A DNA stretch of 64,000 nt from Aminivibrio pyruvatiphilus. GTDB lineage: Bacteria > Synergistota > Synergistia > Synergistales > Aminobacteriaceae. Location of the stretch: contig NZ_SORI01000005.1 of NCBI RefSeq assembly GCF_004366815.1, forward strand, positions 1-64,000, read 5' to 3'. Within the stretch, counting starts at the first letter, position 1. The number at the start of each line of letters is the position of its first letter. Made by a program: the position numbers and the translations under genes. Positions 59,622 through 64,000 of the stretch are shown one piece after another. Below the pieces are notes generated by a model. The model was given only the letters and a program-made list of their open reading frames with translations. It was not told the DNA's origin and searched no databases.

Positions 59622-60641
59622 TCAGCTCCGTGATGAAAAAGCGCATCCGGGGTAGGAGCACGAAACGCAGTTCCTGCACAGACCTCCTTTCCCCCAGCGT
59701 CTCACCTCCGCTCCCGAAGGAGGAATGCCCGCATACAGCCTGTCGAGGACCATGTCCAGGGATGTCCGCTCGAAAAAAACAGCGGAGGCGGGAACGCCGA
59801 GGACAAAAACCTCCCCCCTGCGGGCAAGCATAAGATTCGCTCCGGGGATCACGGGGATTCTCCGGAACACCACTTCGTCACACATCGCTTCTATGGCCCC
59901 GGGGGTCAGGTCATCGGCGTCGACGCTCATGCCGCCGGTGCAGATTATGACCCGGGCTCCTTTTTCAAACCATGCCGCAGCGGCTCCGAGAATGGAATCC
60001 CGGTCGTCGGGGCAAAGGGTTTGTCCGAGGAAAGGAGCCCCGTAGACGTCGAGTTTTTTTCTAAGCTTGGGAAGAAAGGTGTCCCGGACCGTACCCTCGA
60101 AAATTTCCCGGCCCGTGGTCACAAGAGCCGCAGGGAGGGGAGACCAGGGGAGAACGGAGATGGGGGACGCGTTCCGGGCGCGGTTCACACGGCTGCGTTC
60201 CATTGACAGGGGGCCGATGCGGAACGCTGCGGCCGCCATGCCTTTCGTGACGGGGGTTTTGTTGGGCCGGGTGGTGAAGAGCCAGTCCGGATCGTCGTTG
60301 ATGAAGTCGATGTCGTTGTCGCTGAAAAGAAGGAGGCCGTCCCGGACGGCGACAAGGGTACATTTCCCCTCCTCGGGGCCCCGCAGTTCCAGCCCGGCTC
60401 CTCTCATCCGCTCTCCGAGGAGCAGGGCGGCCTCGTCTTCGTGCAGCTCGTCGGGGGAGAATTCAAGAAAGGGGATGTTGCATTTTCCCATCCGCCTGAG
60501 CAGGGGAACGTCGTCTTCAGCTATAACATGGCCTCTCCGGAAACGGGCGCCCTTGAAGCCCGTCTCGGGGTCGATGAGGGTGAGATCGTGGGAGATTTTC
60601 TTTCCGACGGCCTGTTCCACGGGGAGGGTTTTTACTATCAT
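59622..60641 (-). CDS. Molybdopterin-binding protein (MoeA/MogA-like domain)
   Basis: A 339-residue protein with a MoCF-biosynthesis (MogA/MoeA-like) domain in its second half: AALVTTGREIF, ARVIICTGGMSVDADDLTPG and IPVIPGANLMLARRG. It probably binds molybdopterin and takes part in loading Mo or W or in sensing the cofactor. The C-terminal tail has a cysteine cluster (CRNCVSCSYPGC) that could bind a metal. It is the first gene of the fdhA operon and lies behind the second Moco-type riboswitch and its terminator. The start ATG has only a weak ribosome site. Confidence 0.88.
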   Translation of the reverse strand: MIVKTLPVEQAVGKKISHDLTLIDPETGFKGARFRRGHVIAEDDVPLLRRMGKCNIPFLEFSPDELHEDEAALLLGERMRGAGLELRGPEEGKCTLVAVRDGLLLFSDNDIDFINDDPDWLFTTRPNKTPVTKGMAAAAFRIGPLSMERSRVNRARNASPISVLPWSPLPAALVTTGREIFEGTVRDTFLPKLRKKLDVYGAPFLGQTLCPDDRDSILGAAAAWFEKGARVIICTGGMSVDADDLTPGAIEAMCDEVVFRRIPVIPGANLMLARRGEVFVLGVPASAVFFERTSLDMVLDRLYAGIPPSGAEVRRWGKGGLCRNCVSCSYPGCAFSSRS

Positions 60642-60671
60642 GTCCGGATCACCGCGATTCCGCCTTTCGAC

Positions 60672-60708
60672 AAAAAAAAGGACCGTTCATCGGCAATGAT
60701 GACGGTCC
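60672..60708 (-). terminator. Terminator controlled by the second Moco-type riboswitch
   Basis: On the minus strand GGACCGT pairs with ACGGTCC, extended inside by CATC/GATG, and is followed by eight or nine T. It lies between the riboswitch and the molybdopterin-binding protein gene, about 30 bp before its start. Upstream sequence (CCGCGTGAAGCCACGGGG) can form a competing hairpin. Confidence 0.88.
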
Positions 60709-60731
60709 CCGTGGCTTCACGCGGTTTTTTC

Positions 60732-60831
60732 CGTCCTCCTTGCCAAACACGGGAGGCATGCCCGTTTCCAGGCATACCCTGACGGCCGCAGTCCATAGAG
60801 ATTCACTCCACAGGAAATACGGCTCGGAGGC
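60732..60831 (-). ncRNA. Moco-type riboswitch before the formate dehydrogenase operon
   Basis: The minus strand carries the same ordered blocks as the mop leader: CCTCCGAG (60830-60823), GTCAGGGTATGCCTGGAAAC in the middle, GCATGCCTCCC, and TTTGGCAAGGAGGACG at the end (identical over 16 nt to the first copy). Only the variable hairpin between blocks one and two differs in sequence while keeping similar length. A terminator follows. The promoter is less certain; a TATAAT-like -10 lies at 60913-60908. The class is assigned from remembered consensus and context. Confidence 0.75.
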
Positions 60832-60964
60832 GCTATATTGGGTGACAGAGCGCTTTCCCTTTTTATAAAACAGCATTAATAGGGAAAATTATCTCAATCT
60901 GTCTGCCATTATAGGGTATTTTCTCTTTTTTTTCCAGCCCGGTGTCCTCTTTTGCTTCCGGAGG

Positions 60965-61005
60965 GAAAAAGAAGGGGCTCCGGCATTCGCCGGAGCCCCT
61001 TCTTT
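60965..61005 (-). terminator. Intrinsic terminator after the molbindin gene
   Basis: A 17-bp perfect stem (AAAGAAGGGGCTCCGGC with GCCGGAGCCCCTTCTTT, 4-nt loop) is followed on the minus strand by TTTCCC. It ends the small Mop-domain gene before the riboswitch leader begins. Confidence 0.88.
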
Positions 61006-61036
61006 CCATGGTAACGGCGGTATATTCCCTGTTAGG

Positions 61037-61246
61037 TCAGTCCACCGCCAGCATGACGCTGTCTGCCTTGACCACTGCGTAGACAGAGGAACCGACCCTG
61101 ATTCCAAGGTTGGCGAGAGAGTCCATGGTGATAACGGATACCATGGACTGCCCTCCGCCGATATCGATGGTCACCTGGGCTTCGACGGCCCCTTCCTTCA
61201 CTGCAGTGACTGTACCCCGTATCTGGTTCCGGGCGCTCAGTTTCAT
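61037..61246 (-). CDS. Molbindin-like molybdate-binding protein (Mop/TOBE domain)
   Basis: A 69-residue single TOBE/Mop domain: MKLSARNQIRGTVTAVKEGA, then VTIDIGGGQSMVSVITMDSL and VYAVVKADSVMLAVD. Such proteins assemble into hexamers that store molybdate or tungstate in the cytoplasm. AAAGGAGGTTG precedes the ATG at 61246. Its own terminator separates it from the formate dehydrogenase operon, but it belongs to the same molybdenum-related stretch. Confidence 0.93.
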   Translation of the reverse strand: MKLSARNQIRGTVTAVKEGAVEAQVTIDIGGGQSMVSVITMDSLANLGIRVGSSVYAVVKADSVMLAVD

Positions 61247-61380
61247 TCTCTTCAACCTCCTTTTCTTTTCCGGTACCTGGTGAACCGGTATCTTCCCCTT
61301 CTATTATGGCGATGATATGATTTTTTGCAACGGAACAATCCCGGAAAGAAAAGGGAAGAATGCAGAGGAGGAATAGTATC

Positions 61381-61755
61381 GTGAAAGCCATGAGAAAAGC
61401 GGGGATCCTGTGCGTTATTCTATTCGCGGTTTGTGCGCTGTCCGGGCCGGCGGGCGGAAACAACCAGCCCCTCACAGTTTCCGGCGGGGAGCCGGTCACC
61501 TATGTCTGCGCCAACGGTGACCGGCTGGTGGCGCGGTACTACAGCCTGTCCGACGAGAGCCTCCGGTTCGTGAAGATTCTCTTTCCCGACGGCCGGGAGT
61601 ACACCCTGCCCCAGGTGATCTCCGGATCCGGCGCCCGGTATACCGACGACGGGGAACTGCTCTGGTGGATCAAGGGAGACGAGGCCAGGGCGGAGATCCG
61701 GGACGAAAACGGGGAATGGAAGGAGCTCTGCGGGGAGTGCAGGGTTCTGCCCTGA
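61381..61755 (+). CDS. MliC-like lysozyme-inhibitor-domain protein
   Basis: A 124-residue exported protein. After a signal peptide (AGILCVILFAVCALS) the mature part shows the MliC/PliC pattern: VTYVCANGDRLVARYYS, a DGREYTLPQVISGSGARY core with the conserved SGxxY, and LLWWIKGDEA. MliC proteins inhibit C-type lysozymes at the cell envelope. GTG 61381 has AGGAGG at 8-9 bp; ATG 61360 is an alternative. The inhibitory function is presumed from the fold pattern only. Confidence 0.78.
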   Translation: MKAMRKAGILCVILFAVCALSGPAGGNNQPLTVSGGEPVTYVCANGDRLVARYYSLSDESLRFVKILFPDGREYTLPQVISGSGARYTDDGELLWWIKGDEARAEIRDENGEWKELCGECRVLP

Positions 61756-61774
61756 GGAAAAATTCCGGAAGAGG

Positions 61775-61816
61775 AAAAAATTGACGGGTCCCCTCACCGG
61801 GACCCGTCAATTTTTT
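61775..61816. terminator. Bidirectional terminator between mliC-like and selenoprotein genes
   Basis: An 18-bp stem (AAAAAATTGACGGGTCCC with GGGACCCGTCAATTTTTT, 6-nt loop) has A and T tracts on both sides, so it works in both directions. The stop codon of the minus-strand selenoprotein gene (61796-61794) falls in its loop. Confidence 0.92.
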
Positions 61817-62120
61817 CCCGGAGTTCGTCCCAGGAGGGAATTCCCCTCCAGAGAAGCTTCCCGTCGAGGATCCACGTGGGTTCCGCCCGGATATTGAACC
61901 GGATGAGGTCGAAAATCCAGAAGTAGCATCGGGGATCGTAGATGTTCACTTCCATGGATTCCCCGTACCGGTCACGGAGCTTTACAAGCAACGGCCCTGC
62001 CGCCTCACGGGCGGCCGCCTGCGGAAAGGATTTCATTTCCTCCTCTCCGTACAGGAAATTGCTTCAGCAGGCCGAACCCATGGGCTTTTCCATGTAGAGC
62101 TTCATTTTTCGAACAGCCAC
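61794..62120 (-). CDS. Candidate thioredoxin-like selenoprotein with Cys-Sec motif
   Basis: Read through one in-frame TGA (62066-62064), the frame encodes 108 residues with a thioredoxin-like pattern: strand (VRKMKLYME), motif GSAC-U-SNF, helix, strand MEVNIYDP, helix, then the cis-proline-like AEPTWILDG and a final hairpin and helix. Without recoding, only an 80-residue C-terminal piece would be seen from ATG 62036, whose AGGAGG lies too close and is explained by a hairpin. The GTG at 62120 has AGGAGGGG at 6 bp. The gene lies 16 bp after the flavodoxin/ferredoxin gene. The window has two other Sec genes. A thiol-disulfide role is inferred. Frameshifted or dead gene is the alternative. Confidence 0.72.
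62035..62066 (-). promoter_or_regulatory. SECIS-like hairpin in the thioredoxin-like gene
   Basis: Four bases after the TGA the minus strand forms a perfect 7-bp stem ATTTCCT (62059-62053) / AGGAAAT (62041-62035) with an 11-nt G-rich loop. The distance and size suit a bacterial SECIS, though it is simpler than the fdhA element. Confidence 0.55.
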
Positions 62121-62136
62121 GGCGTCCCCTCCTTTT

Positions 62137-62916
62137 TCAGAGATTTTCCGAGACGAGCTCTCCGTACTCTACCGACCGGTACTGTCGGTACTCCTTCCCC
62201 TGCACGCCGATGGCCTGGGGCGGACAGAAAGCGATGCACCGCTGGCAGGAGACGCAGGTGTCCAGGAACTCGGGATACTCCGCCATGCGGATGTTCTTCG
62301 CCGGGCAGAGCCTGGCGCACTTGCCGCACTTGATGCACTTCTCCCTGTCCACGGCGAGGGGATACTTGCCCCTCATGAGCTTCCATGGCCACTGCTGCCG
62401 GGAGAGACGGTAGAGGAGCGGGGAAAGGACATTGCCTCCCTTCCACGGGGCGTTTCCCTCCAGGAGGGCGTCGGCGAAGGCGGAAGCGTTCTTCTCCATT
62501 GTTTCGATTTTTTTCCTGTTCCTCTCGAGGGGTATGGTTGTGTTGTTGTAATTTGACGGCATGACGAAATCCCGAGCCCCCAGGGGGGTGAAGTTCTTCG
62601 AAAGCAGAAGTTTTTTCACCGCCGGGCGGAGGCCTCCGGACGCTCCTCCCATGGTGGAGATCAGGAACGCGCTCCGGCCCTGTCCGTCGGGGAGGCTCTC
62701 GAGGAATTCCCAGGCGAAGGGGTAGGTGGAGAACATGGCCACTGTGACTGCGATTCCAAGGGCGGTCCTGTCGTCCTGGAAGGGTAGAAACCCTTTTTCC
62801 AGCCGGCGGAGCCGGACCGTCTTCCCTCCTTCCCTGAGCCCCCGGGCCACGGCCCGGGCCGCGAGCAGGGTGTTTCCCGTTCCGCTGAAAAAGTAGAAAT
62901 CCACTGACCTTTCCTT
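62137..62916 (-). CDS. EFR1-type flavodoxin-ferredoxin protein
   Basis: A 259-residue cytoplasmic electron carrier. The N-terminal flavodoxin-like domain has the FMN phosphate loop FFSGTGNT; the C-terminus has two 4Fe-4S sites (CIKCGKCARLCP and CVSCQRCIAFCP). EFR1 proteins shuttle electrons in anaerobes. The frame is open 57 codons upstream; MKERSVDFYFF at 62916 gives a normal flavodoxin start, although its AGGAGG is 13 bp away. It directly precedes the candidate selenoprotein gene, so it may supply it with electrons (inference). Confidence 0.86.
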   Translation of the reverse strand, partial: KERSVDFYFFSGTGNTLLAARAVARGLREGGKTVRLRRLEKGFLPFQDDRTALGIAVTVAMFSTYPFAWEFLESLPDGQGRSAFLISTMGGASGGLRPAVKKLLLSKNFTPLGARDFVMPSNYNNTTIPLERNRKKIETMEKNASAFADALLEGNAPWKGGNVLSPLLYRLSRQQWPWKLMRGKYPLAVDREKCIKCGKCARLCPAKNIRMAEYPEFLDTCVSCQRCIAFCPPQAIGVQGKEYRQYRSVEYGELVSENL

Positions 62917-63056
62917 CATTTCGGGAGCCGCGCCTCCTTCGGGGATATTTATGGGCCCCATTGTACAGCAGGAAAGCCGGAGATGATTGTCTCCCCGGAA
63001 AGAAAGATGACGGTAGTGTAAAATAATAGGGAAAGAAATTACGGGAGGTGGAGAAA

Positions 63057-63761
63057 ATGAAAATACTTGAAGCTGTAATTGCCGCATCAGTCGTGTTTTT
63101 TGCCGGAAGGGCGTGGGCCGGTGAGCTTCCTCCCCTGGACCGGCAGATTCCTCAGGAACTCCGTACAGCCACCTTCGCCCTAGGGTGATTCTGGGGACCT
63201 GACGCCCGGTTCGGGCTTCTCGACGGAGTGGTGCGCACCAGGGTGGGATATGCCGGGGGAACCACTCCGGATCCTACCTACGACGATATAGGGGATCATA
63301 CGGAGACCGTTCAGGTCGATTTCGACCCGGCAAAGATTTCCTACGGCGAGCTCCTGGAAGTGTTCTGGACGAGCCACAACCCGGCGGCCCGTCCATGGTC
63401 CGTCCAGTACCGGTCCGCCATTTTTCCGGCGGACGAAGAGCAGCGAAAAACAGCGGAACGTTCGGCCGCGAAACTCGAGACCGCCATAGGCGGCAAGGTC
63501 TTTACGGCCATCGAACCCCTGGCCCGCTTTTACATGGCCGAGGGGTACCATCAGAAATACTACCTTCGCAGGGATTACATCCTCATGAGGGAATACAGTG
63601 AAATGTTTCCGGAGCGGGACGGTTTCGTCAATTCCCCCTCCGCTGCGAAGGCCAACGGAATTCTTGCGGGACTGGGTTCGAAGGAGGAACTGGAACGATT
63701 TCTTCCGCTGCTCGGTCTTTCGGAGGAGGCGCAGAAAAGACTCCGTACCAGGGTGAAATAA
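63057..63761 (+). CDS. msrA: Selenocysteine-containing methionine sulfoxide reductase A
   Basis: A 234-residue MsrA with an in-frame TGA (63186-63188) exactly at the catalytic position: FALG-U-FWGPDARFG, where most homologues have GCFWG. Downstream, RTRVGYAGG, TETVQVDFDP and YHQKYYLRR are standard MsrA motifs. The N-terminus (MKILEAVIAASVVFFAGRAW) is a signal peptide or anchor, so it probably repairs oxidised methionine in the periplasm. GGGAGGTGGAG precedes the ATG. Read as stop, the gene would lose its active site and start at 63228. No resolving-Cys motif was identified near the C-terminus. Confidence 0.93.
63189..63216 (+). promoter_or_regulatory. SECIS-like hairpin of msrA
   Basis: Fifteen bases after the TGA, GCCCG (63204-63208) pairs with CGGGC (63212-63216) around a GTT loop. 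The loop lies 20-23 nt after the UGA, a position compatible with bacterial SECIS elements. Confidence 0.6.
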
Positions 63762-63797
63762 GCGGCATTCTTCAGGAAGGGGAGAGGAAAGAAGAGG

Positions 63798-64000
63798 ATG
63801 AAGACTGTGTTTGTTGGGCTCGGCGGTGTCGGCGGGTACTACGGCGGCAAAGCGGCCCGGGCATTTGAAGGCGGCAGTGAGCACCGGGTGGTGTTTCTCG
63901 CCAGGGGAGAGCATCTCCGGGCCATCACGGACAAGGGGCTGAGGGTGCTGGCCCAGGACGAGGAGTTCCTCGCAAGGCCCTTCCTTGCTACCGACGATCC
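63798..64000 (+). CDS. 2-dehydropantoate 2-reductase (ketopantoate reductase), cut by window edge
   Basis: The first 67 residues of a PanE/ApbA-family NADPH-dependent reductase: MKTVFVGLGGVGGYYGGKAA is the Rossmann nucleotide loop, followed by RVVFLARGEHLRAITDKGL. The family reduces ketopantoate to pantoate for coenzyme A synthesis, though many members act on other 2-oxoacids. GGAGAGGAAAGAAGAGG precedes the ATG. It lies 36 bp after msrA and may be co-transcribed. The rest lies beyond the window. Confidence 0.88.
   Translation, partial: MKTVFVGLGGVGGYYGGKAARAFEGGSEHRVVFLARGEHLRAITDKGLRVLAQDEEFLARPFLATDD

Noticed and set aside
61794..62036. An 80-residue standalone protein from ATG 62036
   Set aside because: Its purine-rich site is only 2 bases from the ATG and forms one arm of a hairpin; the thioredoxin pattern would lack the first strand and redox motif. 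The UGA-read-through form is preferred.
63228..63761. MsrA starting at 63228
   Set aside because: This would remove the GxFWG active site; reading UGA 63186 as Sec restores a normal MsrA.
1..64000. tRNA, rRNA, CRISPR arrays, insertion sequences, prophage
   Set aside because: No repeat-spacer pattern, transposase, integrase or RNA gene sequence was found by reading the window; a tRNAscan or CRISPR search would be needed to exclude small features fully.

Overview
The window is about 64 kb of GC-rich (roughly 60-65 %) bacterial chromosome with short intergenic gaps, many 4-nt gene overlaps and frequent GTG/TTG starts. The gene content suggests an anaerobic, amino-acid-fermenting diderm of the Synergistota (Synergistaceae-like). 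The evidence is a TAXI-type TRAP transporter, CoA-transferase/thiolase catabolism, a type II secretion system (hence an outer membrane), a selenocysteine formate dehydrogenase, a Desulfovibrio-type molybdenum aldehyde oxidoreductase and FeoAB. The taxonomic placement is inference, not read from a marker gene. No rRNA, tRNA, CRISPR array, insertion sequence or prophage was seen.

Layout. 1-3.7 kb: truncated chemoreceptor, hot-dog thioesterase, PAS-GGDEF-HD-GYP protein (minus strand). 3.9-7.8 kb: ParA-like ATPase with a Lys/Ala-rich partner, an EAL-domain relic, MntP, GIY-YIG protein, and corA behind a long leader carrying a 17-codon leader peptide and a terminator. 8.0-10.1 kb: a shrunken betaine-binding protein coupled to a carnitine acyltransferase. 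10.2-18.2 kb (minus): an RpiR-controlled operon for an aminotransferase, TRAP transporter, CoA-transferase and thiolase. 18.4-20.9 kb: small coiled-coil gene, then an MFS transporter with a second RpiR regulator. 21-24.4 kb: Tat-signal DUF362 protein, NapH/NapG-like fused ferredoxin, TatA, TatC. 24.4-31.7 kb: EamA transporter, two tandem PAS-GAF-HD-GYP proteins, MFS transporter. 31.8-35.3 kb: DtxR-like regulator with two FeoA proteins and FeoB. 35.3-35.5 kb: an unassigned, strongly folded RNA. 35.5-46.7 kb: DUF2156 gene leading into a type II secretion operon in the order J-K-L-M-N-C-I-D-E-F-G. 46.7-54.2 kb: Moco-type riboswitch, aldehyde oxidoreductase and companions that match the Desulfovibrio DVU_1559-1553 neighbourhood. 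54.4-56.2 kb: OsmC-like protein and an unassigned permease. 56.2-61.3 kb (minus): molbindin, a second Moco-type riboswitch, molybdopterin-binding protein, Sec-formate dehydrogenase, FmdE-like protein. 61.4-64 kb: MliC-like protein, a candidate new thioredoxin-like selenoprotein behind a flavodoxin/ferredoxin gene, a Sec-containing MsrA, and the start of a ketopantoate reductase.

How the genes work together. 46.7-61.3 kb reads as a molybdenum regulon: two large Mo/W enzymes, cofactor-binding proteins, and two leaders that share the same conserved RNA blocks, each followed by an intrinsic terminator. Three genes (fdhA, msrA, thioredoxin-like) use in-frame UGA with a hairpin just downstream, so a selenocysteine machinery must be encoded elsewhere. 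Two of these three are invisible or truncated if UGA is read as stop. The strongest candidates for something undescribed are the thioredoxin-like selenoprotein at 61.8-62.1 kb, the folded RNA at 35.3-35.5 kb, the corA leader peptide/attenuator at 6.3-6.5 kb, the Tat/NapHG-fusion module at 21-24.4 kb, and the mini betaine-binding protein plus carnitine acyltransferase pair at 8-10 kb.
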